A stretch of 64,000 nucleotides of DNA, from positions 558,001 to 622,000 of the forward strand of contig NZ_MDGQ01000003.1 of NCBI RefSeq assembly GCF_001747105.1, given 5' to 3'. This stretch comes from Roseivirga misakiensis (lineage in GTDB: Bacteria; Bacteroidota; Bacteroidia; Cytophagales; Cyclobacteriaceae). Each line of letters starts with the position of its first letter. Within the stretch, counting starts at the first letter, position 1. A program made the translations under genes and the position numbers. Of the stretch, positions 1 through 7,609 are shown in pieces. A model generated the notes under the pieces. The model had not been told where the DNA came from. It did no database searches and saw nothing but the letters and a program-made list of their open reading frames with translations.

Positions 1-120
1 GATAAGAATTATGATTTGAAGAGAGGCATCCTAGTCTCTACCATGATATTCTTTGGACTTCTGGCTTGTATTGGAATAGCCACGATGATCTACAACAAAA
101 AAAATAACAATATTAGGTAG
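1..120 (+). CDS. C-terminal end of a truncated membrane protein
   Basis: The reading frame is open from the first base and stops with TAG at 118-120, giving the last 39 residues of a protein that begins outside the window. It holds one hydrophobic stretch of about 18 residues (FFGLLACIGIATMIY) followed by a short basic and Asn-rich tail, so the protein probably ends with a membrane helix and a short cytoplasmic tail. No family can be named from this fragment. It converges on the cupin gene. Only 40 bases separate them, and they hold no clear terminator. Confidence 0.5.
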   Translation, partial: DKNYDLKRGILVSTMIFFGLLACIGIATMIYNKKNNNIR

Positions 121-160
121 TGAGTGTAAGTAATTTGTCTTACTAAATTCTCAATACTTT

Positions 161-484
161 CTAGAGATAATCTTCTCGCACAGGGCTGAAAGCATCTAAA
201 AGTTGGCAATCGGTGATGGCCTTTCCGCTATGTACCATGTTTGAAGGAATAACTGCTACATCACCTGACTTCATAACTTTAGATTGACCATCTAAAATCA
301 ATTCAAACTCGCCTGATATAACCTGTGCTGCAATTTGTTCGTGTGGGTGACTATGCTCAGGAAGTACGCTACCCGCTTTAATATCCCAATAGGCCAACGT
401 CATCTTCTCTGAATGAATCATTTTAACAGAAAAGCCAGGGAGTAATTCTCTTGATGCTATATCTTCTAAATTAATAAATGGCAT
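161..484 (-). CDS. Small cupin-domain protein
   Basis: A 107-residue single-domain cupin. The first cupin motif is around residues 38-58, with H44, H46 and E49/Q50 as likely metal ligands (LPEHSHPHEQ). The second is around residues 74-86, with H85 (GDVAVIPSNMVHSG). Proteins of this size are single beta-barrels that bind a metal and act as small dioxygenases, isomerases or sensors; the substrate cannot be read from sequence. The start codon overlaps the stop of the upstream heptose-kinase gene by one base (TGATG), so the two are translationally coupled. The protein may work on, or be controlled with, sugar-phosphate metabolism. The family call is firm and the function unknown. Confidence 0.8.
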   Translation of the reverse strand: MPFINLEDIASRELLPGFSVKMIHSEKMTLAYWDIKAGSVLPEHSHPHEQIAAQVISGEFELILDGQSKVMKSGDVAVIPSNMVHSGKAITDCQLLDAFSPVREDYL

Positions 485-1479
485 CAGTCAAAGAGGTTTT
501 GTTCGTCAGCTTCGGCGGCTAAGTCATTTCTGTTTACGGGAACCACACCTACGTGTTCACAGACGAGCCCCCCTCCTAAATTAGCCAATGCGGCAGTTCT
601 TTTAGCATCTAAGCCTGCAGCTAATCCACATGCCACAATGCTGATAACGGTGTCTCCTGCTCCAGAAACATCAGAAATCTGTCTTATGTGGGCAGGTATA
701 AGATGAGTATCACCGTTATCCTTCATGAATACGCCGTGTTCCGAAAGCGTAACCATCACCATTTTAGCATCCAGCCTATCCTGAAGTTCCTTTGCTCCTG
801 ATTTCACAGATGCTAGATTGGTTGGATCGCATTCTATTTCCAAACCCTCTCTCAGCTCTTTTAAATTTGGTTTGAAAAGCGTGACACCTTTATAGTCTAA
901 AAAGTTCTTCTTTTTCGGATCAACAACTGTTGGAATATTGAGCTTATTCGCCTCAGCGATTGTTTCTGATATGATTTTCTTATTAATCACCCCTTTATCG
1001 TAATCTTCGAAGATCACGGCATCGCATTCTGGAAGTAGGTTCTTGATATGAGCCAAGAGGCTCTTTTGCTCTATTTTACTTAACTCCTTATCGGTTTCAG
1101 TATCTACTCGAAGTAATTGATGTGCTCCTGAAAGTACTCGTTCTTTCACGGTCGTGCTTCTCTCTGCACTGATAATCATTCCTTTTCCCGGAATTCCTCG
1201 CTCCTCTAAACGATCTAGAAAAAACTTACCATCTAGATCATCTCCAACCACTGCACAAGGTATGGGTGTAGCACCCAAAGCCTGAACATTTAGAGCCACA
1301 TTGGCAGCACCTCCCAATCTCTTCTCTTTTTTCTCTGCTAATACCACAGGTACTGGTGCCTCAGGGGATATTCTACTTACACTTCCCCATATATATGAAT
1401 CTACCATTACATCGCCTATCACAAGTATTTTCAGCTTGTCGAAGACATTAAAAAGTGATTTGGCGTTGGAGAAACTCAT
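484..1479 (-). CDS. rfaE1: D-glycero-beta-D-manno-heptose-7-phosphate kinase (RfaE1/HldE kinase domain, PfkB family)
   Basis: A 331-residue ribokinase-fold sugar kinase. It has the N-terminal GDVMVD (about 22-27), the substrate-binding GGAANVA (about 56-62), and a C-terminal DVSGAGDT motif with the likely catalytic Asp near residue 276. RISPEAPVP near residue 36 is characteristic of the HldE kinase domain, which phosphorylates heptose 7-phosphate at C1 for ADP-heptose synthesis. The cytidylyl/adenylyltransferase domain of bifunctional HldE is absent, so that step must come from a separate gene. GmhA, the preceding enzyme of the pathway, is encoded in this window at 33156. The gene directly abuts the aminotransferase stop and overlaps the cupin start. 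Confidence 0.85.
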   Translation of the reverse strand: MSFSNAKSLFNVFDKLKILVIGDVMVDSYIWGSVSRISPEAPVPVVLAEKKEKRLGGAANVALNVQALGATPIPCAVVGDDLDGKFFLDRLEERGIPGKGMIISAERSTTVKERVLSGAHQLLRVDTETDKELSKIEQKSLLAHIKNLLPECDAVIFEDYDKGVINKKIISETIAEANKLNIPTVVDPKKKNFLDYKGVTLFKPNLKELREGLEIECDPTNLASVKSGAKELQDRLDAKMVMVTLSEHGVFMKDNGDTHLIPAHIRQISDVSGAGDTVISIVACGLAAGLDAKRTAALANLGGGLVCEHVGVVPVNRNDLAAEADEQNLFD

Positions 1480-2670
1480 TTACGACAGTTTAGATAGTGC
1501 CTTTTTTATTCTAGCGATCGCTTCGCGCAAATCTTCTTCAGAGGCCGCGTAAGAAAGCCTAATGCAATTAGGGTCTCCAAAAGCTTCGCCTGTAACTAGT
1601 GAAACATGGGCATGATCAAGCAAAAACATACTTAAATCACTCGCATTGTTGATGGTGGTTTCACCATCAGTTTTACCAAAGTAAGCACTGATATCGGGGA
1701 AAAAGTAAAAAGCTCCTTGAGGAACATTGGTCTTAAAGCCCGGAATCTCATCAAGTAGTTCTTTGACCAAATCTCTTCTTCTGAAATACTCTTTGGCCAT
1801 TTCTTTTGTAGGGCCTAAATCGGAAGTTAACCCTGTTAAAGCTGCTCTTTGGGCAATACCACAATTAGCAGAAGTGAATTGACCTTGTACTTTGTTACAA
1901 GCCTTGGCTAGCCAAAGAGGTGCTCCTATATAGCCGACCCTCCAGCCAGTCATAGCAAAACCTTTTGCCATACCATTCACAGTCACTGTTCTTTCCAGCA
2001 TTCCCGGTAGGGTTCCTATACTTGCATGTGCGCCAGTGTAGTTAATATGTTCATAAATCTCGTCTGCCACTACCACAACATTCTCGTGCTTGAGTATCTC
2101 TTCTGAGATTGGTATTAGCTCATCTTTCGTAAATACTGAGCCTGTAGGGTTACATGGAGATGAAAATATGACGGCCTTCGTTTTAGCGGTAAAAGCGGCA
2201 GCCAATTGATCAGCTGTTACTTTAAAGTCTGTTGTAATGTCGCCACTAATTAGGACTGGTACACCTCCTGCCAATTCAATCAAAGCTGAATAGCTCACCC
2301 AAAACGGTGCAAATACGATTACCTCATCGCCTTCATTGATGATGGCCTGGAAAACATTCGCTATGGATTGTTTCGCCCCATTAGATACTACAATTTGATT
2401 TGGACCATAATCAAGGCCATTTTCTCTTTTGAATTTATCGCAGATGGCTTCTCTTAAATCGGCGTAACCATTAACTGGAGGGTAAGCAAAATATTTTCCC
2501 TCGTCAATGGCCCCTTTAGCACCTTCCTGAATGTGCTTTGGCGTTTTGAAGTCTGGCTCTCCCAAACTTAAGCTAATCACGTTTATCCCTCGTGATTTGT
2601 ATTCTCTAGCTTTAGCTGCCATTGCCAGCGTAGCTGACTCGGCCATATTTTTTACGCGATCTGAAAGCAT
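1480..2670 (-). CDS. Class I/II pyridoxal-phosphate aminotransferase, aspartate aminotransferase type
   Basis: A 396-residue fold-type I aminotransferase. Visible landmarks are SLGEPDF near residue 35, the cofactor-binding SPCNPTG (N174), ADEIYEH (D203, Y206), and the Schiff-base lysine K236 within NGMAKGFAMTGWRVGY, with R244 as a phosphate/substrate contact. The length is normal for subgroup I-gamma aspartate aminotransferases, which transfer the amino group between aspartate and 2-oxoglutarate in the cytosol. It is in line with clpS and recR upstream (14-base gap to recR) and directly abuts the kinase gene downstream. Substrate preference within the family (aspartate, prephenate or others) cannot be settled by reading. 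Confidence 0.9.
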   Translation of the reverse strand: MLSDRVKNMAESATLAMAAKAREYKSRGINVISLSLGEPDFKTPKHIQEGAKGAIDEGKYFAYPPVNGYADLREAICDKFKRENGLDYGPNQIVVSNGAKQSIANVFQAIINEGDEVIVFAPFWVSYSALIELAGGVPVLISGDITTDFKVTADQLAAAFTAKTKAVIFSSPCNPTGSVFTKDELIPISEEILKHENVVVVADEIYEHINYTGAHASIGTLPGMLERTVTVNGMAKGFAMTGWRVGYIGAPLWLAKACNKVQGQFTSANCGIAQRAALTGLTSDLGPTKEMAKEYFRRRDLVKELLDEIPGFKTNVPQGAFYFFPDISAYFGKTDGETTINNASDLSMFLLDHAHVSLVTGEAFGDPNCIRLSYAASEEDLREAIARIKKALSKLS

Positions 2671-2684
2671 TTCAATCTTTGGAT

Positions 2685-3290
2685 TTATTCGTAGTTCGTT
2701 CTAGTCATTATACTTCTACCTAAAGTTACCTCATCGGCAAATTCAAGCTCTCCGCCTATCGGTATACCTCTTGCTATAGAAGTGATTTTCACACCAAATT
2801 CCTTCAACTTCTTGGTCAGATAAAAGGCAGTAGTGTCTCCCTCCATGGTAGGGCTAAGCGCCAAAATTACCTCTTCTATTTTTGGCTCACTATCTTTTAT
2901 CCGATTAATTAAAGTGTCAATATTCAACTCATCTGGGCCTATTCCCTCTATGGGTGAAATCACACCACCAAGCACATGATACAAGCCACGGTACTGTGCG
3001 GTATTTTCAATCGCAATTACATCGGGGGTATCTTGAACCACACAGATTGTATTCAACTCTCTTTTTATGGTTTTACAAGTACAGTCAGAAGTATCGGAAA
3101 TAATATGGCAAGTACTGCAATATTGTGTTTGCTCGCGCAGCCTAGTTAGCGATTCCGATAAATTTTGGGTGGTTTGCTGATCCTGTTTTAGTAAATGAAG
3201 CACCAACCGTAGGGCCGTCTTCTTACCAATTCCCGGCAGCTTAGATATCTCCTCTATTGCGTTATCGACAAGTTTTGGAGGAAAATTCAA
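2685..3290 (-). CDS. recR: Recombination mediator protein RecR
   Basis: A 201-residue RecR, the DNA-clamp partner of RecO and RecF that helps load RecA at gapped DNA. Seen in order are a helix-hairpin-helix (LPGIGKKTALRLV, about 18-30), a zinc site with C58, C61, C70 and C72, and a Toprim domain from about residue 81 with the family block YRGLYHVLGG near residue 100. The second half of the zinc site is CxC instead of the usual CxxC. That is a small departure that may alter but need not abolish zinc binding. Full length. It lies 29 bases downstream of clpS in the same direction. Confidence 0.95.
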   Translation of the reverse strand: MNFPPKLVDNAIEEISKLPGIGKKTALRLVLHLLKQDQQTTQNLSESLTRLREQTQYCSTCHIISDTSDCTCKTIKRELNTICVVQDTPDVIAIENTAQYRGLYHVLGGVISPIEGIGPDELNIDTLINRIKDSEPKIEEVILALSPTMEGDTTAFYLTKKLKEFGVKITSIARGIPIGGELEFADEVTLGRSIMTRTNYE

Positions 3291-3319
3291 CGTCTTAAGT
3301 AATGATTATAGGGAGAGAA

Positions 3320-3604
3320 TTACATGACTGTGGCAGTAATGCCAGCGTCTAATATGTTTTCGCACATTGGTCTTAACTCAGCGAAAGAACCAGTTTTCAC
3401 GGTGCACTTCCCTTTATAGTGAATCAGGAGTGTGCATTGTTCTGCCTGTTCTGCTGAATGCTTGCAAACCTTAATAAGGATGTTCGATACGTGCTCAAAT
3501 GTATTCACATCATCATTGAAAACAACTAAATCACAAAGATCGTCTTCAACGGCAACCTCTAATAATTCCACTGCCTCCTCTTCTTGATAATTCATTTGCA
3601 TCAT
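3320..3604 (-). CDS. clpS: ATP-dependent Clp protease adaptor ClpS
   Basis: A 94-residue ClpS. The acidic N-terminal extension (residues 1-25) is the part that is threaded toward ClpA/ClpC. The core begins with VVFNDDVNTFEHV, whose NDD segment forms part of the N-degron pocket, and continues through HYKGKC and the conserved C-terminal helix and strand. ClpS delivers proteins with bulky hydrophobic N-termini to the Clp protease. A second in-frame ATG at codon 3 is possible. The gene is the first of the run clpS-recR-aminotransferase-kinase-cupin and has a plausible promoter directly upstream. Confidence 0.92.
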   Translation of the reverse strand: MMQMNYQEEEAVELLEVAVEDDLCDLVVFNDDVNTFEHVSNILIKVCKHSAEQAEQCTLLIHYKGKCTVKTGSFAELRPMCENILDAGITATVM

Positions 3605-3616
3605 TTAGAATTTTGT

Positions 3617-3648
3617 CAAATTTACTAAAATTTCGGCAGTCAAGCCAA
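3617..3648 (-). promoter_or_regulatory. Putative Bacteroidota-type promoter for clpS
   Basis: On the minus strand TAAATTTG (3617-3624) matches the TAnnTTTG -7 consensus of Bacteroidota, and a TTG lies 21 bases further upstream (3646-3648). The -7 box sits 12 bases before the clpS start codon, which would leave a very short or absent leader, so a start slightly inside the annotated ORF is also possible. Confidence 0.4.
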
Positions 3649-3654
3649 CCAGCA

Positions 3655-4440
3655 CTACTGGTTATTCTTTTCTATATTTTCCATTCGCTGCATTAGAGAT
3701 TTCAATTGCTCCTCAACCGAATGGACTTTAACTTCCATTTTTTGTGGTGAATTAAGTTTTTGACTGAGCTTACTTTTTACATGCCAAAGTTCTAACAAGC
3801 GATCGTCAACTATGGTAATCGGTTTAAAGTTGGTATTATCTGGTATTAAGACGAGCGACTCCTCCGATTCAATTCTACCTACTACAATCAGGTCTTTAGT
3901 AACCGCTAAGAGTACCTCCCCAACAGTTGGTTTCAATTCTGAATTATTATCGAATTTTTCACAAAGTAGATAGTCACCATGGTGAATCCCCTGTTGATCT
4001 ACAACCATGTGATCACCGATCATTTCAAATAGTCTTAATCTATGCTTTGATATATAAGGTAATTCACATTTTGGTAGACCTTCTAAGTAATCTCTTTTCT
4101 GATAATTGACGAGATAATCTAACTGTTGACTTTGAGCGACTAAACTTACCGAACTTGTTACCTTTTGAACAGGAACTCCTTGATGAAGCGCATCTAGCTT
4201 CTGATTGACCAGATTGAAACTATAGAGTTCCTTTACGGTAAGTTCTTTGGTCAATAATACATCGATGGATAAGCCAAAATAATGAGCAATATCTATGACG
4301 GTTTGGATTTTAGGCTCTGACCTACCCTCTTCATAAGCCCCAACACTCGGACGTGCCAAATTGAATAACTCAGCAAATTTAGCCTGAGACAGGTTTCTAA
4401 CGGCTCTTATACGCTTAATATTCTGACCTATGAACGACAT
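3655..4440 (-). CDS. XRE-family regulator with a degenerate S24 (LexA/CI-like) domain
   Basis: A 261-residue protein starting at the ATG MSFIGQNIKRIR. The open frame runs further upstream, but that part lacks domain character. Residues 6-60 form a classic Cro/CI helix-turn-helix (LSQAKFAELFNLARPSVGAYEEGRS). Residues about 140-225 resemble the S24 peptidase fold of LexA/CI repressors. The usual GDSM serine is replaced (MIGDHMV) and the KR dyad is also lost (VVGRIES), so self-cleavage is not expected and the domain probably serves dimerisation or ligand sensing. The C-terminus is a short coiled coil. It is divergent from the pspA operon and is the best candidate for its regulator. Confidence 0.75.
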   Translation of the reverse strand: MSFIGQNIKRIRAVRNLSQAKFAELFNLARPSVGAYEEGRSEPKIQTVIDIAHYFGLSIDVLLTKELTVKELYSFNLVNQKLDALHQGVPVQKVTSSVSLVAQSQQLDYLVNYQKRDYLEGLPKCELPYISKHRLRLFEMIGDHMVVDQQGIHHGDYLLCEKFDNNSELKPTVGEVLLAVTKDLIVVGRIESEESLVLIPDNTNFKPITIVDDRLLELWHVKSKLSQKLNSPQKMEVKVHSVEEQLKSLMQRMENIEKNNQ

Positions 4441-4570
4441 ATAAAAATAATTGCTAATATTTTGAGCATATCTAAAACTTTTTACATCTTTGTATCGTAA
4501 ACATAGAGTAATTAATTCAAAACATAAACGGTCATGATTAAAAATACGCCCCAGCGGCATCAAATCAAAA

Positions 4571-4599
4571 GTTTCAGAGACCCTCCAATTCTCTGAAAC
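4571..4599. repeat. Perfect 10-bp inverted repeat between divergent genes
   Basis: GTTTCAGAGA (4571-4580) and TCTCTGAAAC (4590-4599) are exact reverse complements separated by 9 bases. The repeat lies in the 231-base region between the XRE/S24-like regulator and the YjfI-PspA operon. It could be the operator of that regulator or a hairpin in the leader; on the minus strand it is followed by TTTTG and so could also act as a weak terminator. Confidence 0.55.
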
Positions 4600-4626
4600 C
4601 TTAAACTCAGGGTAACCTTAAATTTT

Positions 4627-4634
4627 TAAATTTG
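4627..4634 (+). promoter_or_regulatory. Possible -7 promoter element of the YjfI-PspA operon
   Basis: TAAATTTG fits the Bacteroidota -7 consensus TAnnTTTG and lies 37 bases before the first ATG of the operon. No TTG is present at the expected -33 position. The promoter may therefore be weak, depend on an activator, or be spurious in this AT-rich stretch. Confidence 0.35.
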
Positions 4635-4671
4635 ATGTTATCATAAAACGAACAACAAAATCAACTCAAGA

Positions 4672-5067
4672 ATGAATAATCATTTTCAAAAAGTAAAAAA
4701 CTACATACTCGACCTAGACTTCTCAATTCTCATGGAAGATGAATCTGACGGTCTAATGGTCATCGAAAGCGAAGAAGACGGTATCAAGAATTTGGTACTT
4801 GGCGTGGAAGAACCTTTACTCATTATAGAACAGTCACTCGTCAACTTAGGCGATACGTCCGCGGCCACTTACCTTAATTTGCTTCAGAAAAACAGAGACA
4901 TGGTACATGGTGCATTTGTCGTAGATGAAACGGGTAAACGTGTGATTTTCAGGGATACTTTACAACTAGAAAACTTAGACCTGAATGAATTAGAGGCCTC
5001 TTTTAACTCATTGGCCTTAGTACTGAGCGAACACTCAGACGAATTATTAAAAGTTGCAGAAAAATAA
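4672..5067 (+). CDS. YjfI (DUF2170)/YbjN-like acidic protein
   Basis: A 131-residue acidic, soluble protein without a signal peptide or membrane helix. Its size, the alternating strands in the first 60 residues (DGLMVIESEEDGIKNLVLG) and its position directly before pspA resemble YjfI (DUF2170) of the enterobacterial yjfIJKL cluster. The fold also recalls YbjN/type-III chaperone-like proteins. The assignment rests on size, context and general pattern and is not certain. It is the first gene of the plus-strand arm; its stop lies 10 bases before the chosen pspA start. A chaperone or adaptor role for PspA or its partners is an inference. Confidence 0.6.
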   Translation: MNNHFQKVKNYILDLDFSILMEDESDGLMVIESEEDGIKNLVLGVEEPLLIIEQSLVNLGDTSAATYLNLLQKNRDMVHGAFVVDETGKRVIFRDTLQLENLDLNELEASFNSLALVLSEHSDELLKVAEK

Positions 5068-5077
5068 AAACATAGAT

Positions 5078-5785
5078 ATGAACGTATTCAAAAGAATTTT
5101 CAAGATGGGTCAGGCAGAGACGCACTCGGCCCTAGATAAATTAGAAAACCCAATCAAATTAACTGAGCAGGGCATCAGAGATTTAAAAAAGGACCTTGAC
5201 TCAAGTTTAAAAGCACTGGCTGAGGTAAAAGCCATGGCTATTCGATCTAGAAACGATCTACAGACTTCTAAGAACAAAGCCAAAGATTACGAAAACAAGG
5301 CGATGCTTCTTTTGAAGAAAGCTCAAAATGGCGACTTAGAAGCTGCTGACGCAGATAGATTAGCTAGCGAAGCTTTAGTAAAGAAAGAGGAAGAATTAGA
5401 GCAGGCTAAAAGGTCTCAAGAAGAGGTAAACAGATTCGAAGGAAACATTGGTCAACTAGATCAGAATGTTAAGAAAATTCGATCTACGATCAGTAAGTAC
5501 GAAAATGAGTTAAAAACTTTGAAAGCTCGTGTAAAAGTTAGCGAAGCCACTAAAAAGTTGAATAAGCAAATGGCTCAAATCGATTCTTCAAGCACTGTTA
5601 CTATGCTGGAGCGCATGAAGGATAAAGTTGCTCAAGATGAAGCTTTAGCTGAGTCTTACGGTGAAATAGCTAACGAAAGCAAGTCGATTGATGACGAAAT
5701 CGATAAAGCATTAGAGGGAGGCGAAAACCAAGCTAAAGCTTCAGACAGCTTGGCTGCCCTAAAAAACAAACTAGGAATGGAGTAA
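5078..5785 (+). CDS. pspA: PspA/IM30-family membrane-remodelling protein
   Basis: A 235-residue, highly charged alpha-helical protein. The start chosen is ATG 5078 (MNVFKRIFKMGQAETHSAL), because an amphipathic N-terminal helix is the family hallmark; the longer frame from 5054 would overlap the upstream gene. Residues about 25-190 are almost continuous coiled coil, and the C-terminal third is a further helical segment (ALAESYGEIANES). PspA proteins are ESCRT-III-like and form rods or rings on stressed inner membranes, preserving the proton-motive force. The neighbours (YjfI-like before; DUF4178, DUF350 and SpeE after) match the YjfJ branch better than the classical pspABC operon. Confidence 0.9.
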   Translation: MNVFKRIFKMGQAETHSALDKLENPIKLTEQGIRDLKKDLDSSLKALAEVKAMAIRSRNDLQTSKNKAKDYENKAMLLLKKAQNGDLEAADADRLASEALVKKEEELEQAKRSQEEVNRFEGNIGQLDQNVKKIRSTISKYENELKTLKARVKVSEATKKLNKQMAQIDSSSTVTMLERMKDKVAQDEALAESYGEIANESKSIDDEIDKALEGGENQAKASDSLAALKNKLGME

Positions 5786-5800
5786 TCCATTCTTAGTTTT
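5771..5800 (+). terminator. Stem-loop over the pspA stop codon, followed by TTTT
   Basis: An 11-bp stem (5771-5781 with 5786-5796, one G-U pair) closes a GTAA tetraloop that contains the first bases of the region around the pspA stop codon TAA at 5783-5785. It is followed by TTTTCC. It resembles a partial intrinsic terminator or a 3'-end stabiliser that would lower expression of the downstream genes relative to yjfI-pspA. Confidence 0.5.
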
Positions 5801-5826
5801 CCTTCAACCAAAAACAATCCTCGGTC

Positions 5827-6039
5827 ATGATTGCTCAAAAGTCAAATAACTCAAAGTATATAAGTCTCACAATTGGTATTGTAGTCGCCCTTCTATCGAT
5901 CTGGCAGGTCACAGGAAGGAGAATAGAAATGAGAAGCCGGCTAAAGACGATTGCCTCAAGGGCTGTTCTGGTGCCAGTACTTTATGGCAGCAGTATGACG
6001 GCGCTATCTATACAAATTAATCAGTATTTAAATCAGTGA
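5827..6039 (+). CDS. Small membrane protein of unknown function
   Basis: A 70-residue protein with one clear hydrophobic segment near residues 12-28 (ISLTIGIVVALLSIWQV), then a basic stretch and a second mildly hydrophobic segment (AVLVPVLYGSSMTALSI). I do not recognise a family. It lies 41 bases after pspA and 1 base before the next small gene, all in one direction. It is therefore likely to be a membrane component of the same system. Small membrane partners are common for PspA, but no homology to PspB or PspC is visible. Confidence 0.55.
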   Translation: MIAQKSNNSKYISLTIGIVVALLSIWQVTGRRIEMRSRLKTIASRAVLVPVLYGSSMTALSIQINQYLNQ

Positions 6040-6040
6040 G

Positions 6041-6205
6041 ATGAGAAGTTTAAGTTATATGGGAAATTTAATTCGGGCCATTCTGGCTATAATAGTTATT
6101 GTCTTTGTTTTTGGATTCCTTTTTAGTTTCCTATTCAAAATCGGCATCATATTATTAATTGGTTTGGGAATCCTCTATCTAATCAGAAAAGTATTTATCG
6201 ACTAA
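6041..6205 (+). CDS. Very small two-helix membrane protein
   Basis: A 54-residue reading frame from ATG 6041 to TAA 6203-6205. It is almost wholly hydrophobic: one helix at about residues 11-31 and a second at about 33-48, ending in RKVFID. It is packed between two other genes, 1 base after the previous stop and 1 base before the next ATG, and such tight spacing supports its being real. No family is recognised. The likely role is a membrane anchor or partner for PspA or the DUF4178 protein (inference). Confidence 0.6.
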   Translation: MRSLSYMGNLIRAILAIIVIVFVFGFLFSFLFKIGIILLIGLGILYLIRKVFID

Positions 6206-6206
6206 C

Positions 6207-6749
6207 ATGGGAGTATTTGATTTTCTAAAAAAGAAGCAAGAACCAAAATACGATGTCACTAACTTAAGTGTGAATGACCTAGATGAAGGGTTTGTGTTTG
6301 ACTACAACTTAAAAAGTTGGGTTGTGAAAGAGGTCTACCAATACGATTGGGGGAAAAATGTATTCACTAAAGAATACAAGATAGACTCTGGTGACGAGGT
6401 GGCTTACTTAAGCGTTTCTGACAATGGTGACTTAGACATTAGCGTCACCAAATCCATTAAAATTCAAGAACTTGGTGATGGAATTCGAGAAGAGATTCGT
6501 AAGAAAGAGGCTCCTGCCGAACTGATGTATCAAGGAACAAAGTACTTTTTAGACGAAGATTCTGCTGGCTATTTTAATGATGTTACGGCTAAGAGCTCCG
6601 AATGGGAAGAACTTATAAGTTATGACTACTTAAATGAGGAAGAAACTTTGTGCATTTCTATTACCCAATGGGACGAACGCAACTTTGAAGCTTCTGCAGG
6701 TAATGTCATTCAACATTTCGAGATATCGAATATCACCCCAGATGCATAG
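6207..6749 (+). CDS. DUF4178-domain protein
   Basis: A 180-residue soluble protein starting MGVFDFLKKK. The pattern (VNDLDEGFVFDYNLKSWVV, then a Trp-rich beta segment, then SYDYLNEEETLCISITQWDE) matches the DUF4178 family: beta-rich domains usually encoded with DUF350 membrane proteins and spermidine synthases. No catalytic residues are evident. The start lies one base after the tiny membrane protein. DUF4178/DUF2491-type proteins take the YjfK position in PspA-linked clusters. A role in binding a polyamine or a membrane-stress ligand is conjecture. Confidence 0.75.
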   Translation: MGVFDFLKKKQEPKYDVTNLSVNDLDEGFVFDYNLKSWVVKEVYQYDWGKNVFTKEYKIDSGDEVAYLSVSDNGDLDISVTKSIKIQELGDGIREEIRKKEAPAELMYQGTKYFLDEDSAGYFNDVTAKSSEWEELISYDYLNEEETLCISITQWDERNFEASAGNVIQHFEISNITPDA

Positions 6750-6825
6750 GGTTGTCTGACAGGTTTTCCCTAACTTGTCTATTTATACCTGAATCTGCAG
6801 CACAAATAAGCAAGAATTCAAATTT

Positions 6826-7587
6826 ATGAAATACATAAAAACAGCTTCTCTTCTTTTACTACTCGTCTTTGTAACGAGCTGTGGTGGAAGAGAAAAATTC
6901 GTTAAAGACCCCTTAGACGATATTATCCGAGACATGCCGACTGACAGAGTTTTCTCTGTTGAATTATATGACATGAATGTTGAGGGTAACTTCTTCGAAG
7001 ACTACTTTCATCAATATCGTATAATTGAAGAAAAAACTCCGGGCCAACCAGAAGAGAGAGTTACGGAGTGGATGCAAGTTTCTGAAAACCAATTCAAGAA
7101 ACATGTCGATGACATGGGCATGGAACTCGCTTCTAGAGGGGAAGATGGAAAACTTGTTAAGGATGTTAGCCCTCCAGGTTATAATAACTATGTAGGCAAC
7201 GAAAAATACGGGCAATGGGTCCAAAGAGATGGGGGTAGTTTCTGGGAATTTTATGGAAAATATGCTTTCATGTCTTCGATGTTTAGAATGTTTACTTACC
7301 CTGTAAACAGGTCTTACTACAACGATTATAGAGGTAATTATTACGGAAGAGGTCGCTCTTATTATGGCCCAAGAACCACTACTGGCGGATCCTATTATGG
7401 TACCAACAGTAATTATAATAGAACTTCTAAACCAAATTCTACTTGGAGCAGTAACCGCTCTAATTTCAAAAATCGAGTAAACAGCAGAACTTCAAGGTCC
7501 AGTACTTCGAGTTCGAGAACATCAAGATCATCGTCCAGATACGGCGGATCAAGCTCTCGTTCTAGAGGCGGAGGGTTCGGAAAATAA
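6826..7587 (+). CDS. Lipoprotein with a basic Ser/Arg/Gly-rich tail
   Basis: A 253-residue protein with a lipoprotein signal peptide (LLLVFVTSC, lipidated C19). Residues about 20-160 form an ordered domain of unknown family containing several Trp/Tyr (WVQRDGGSFWEFYGKYAF). From about residue 165 the sequence turns low-complexity: first Tyr/Arg/Asn/Gly-rich, then Ser/Arg repeats ending in GGGFGK, strongly basic. The lipoprotein is expected in the outer or inner membrane leaflet facing the periplasm. The basic tail could bind anionic lipid, LPS or peptidoglycan. It sits between the DUF4178 and DUF350 genes and is probably part of the same unit. Confidence 0.65.
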   Translation: MKYIKTASLLLLLVFVTSCGGREKFVKDPLDDIIRDMPTDRVFSVELYDMNVEGNFFEDYFHQYRIIEEKTPGQPEERVTEWMQVSENQFKKHVDDMGMELASRGEDGKLVKDVSPPGYNNYVGNEKYGQWVQRDGGSFWEFYGKYAFMSSMFRMFTYPVNRSYYNDYRGNYYGRGRSYYGPRTTTGGSYYGTNSNYNRTSKPNSTWSSNRSNFKNRVNSRTSRSSTSSSRTSRSSSRYGGSSSRSRGGGFGK

Positions 7588-7609
7588 GCTTCAATCTACA
7601 CTGACTATT

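Noticed and set aside
3655-4440. SOS-responsive LexA-like repressor
   Set aside because: Both catalytic residues of the S24 protease are replaced, and no LexA-type operator is recognised.
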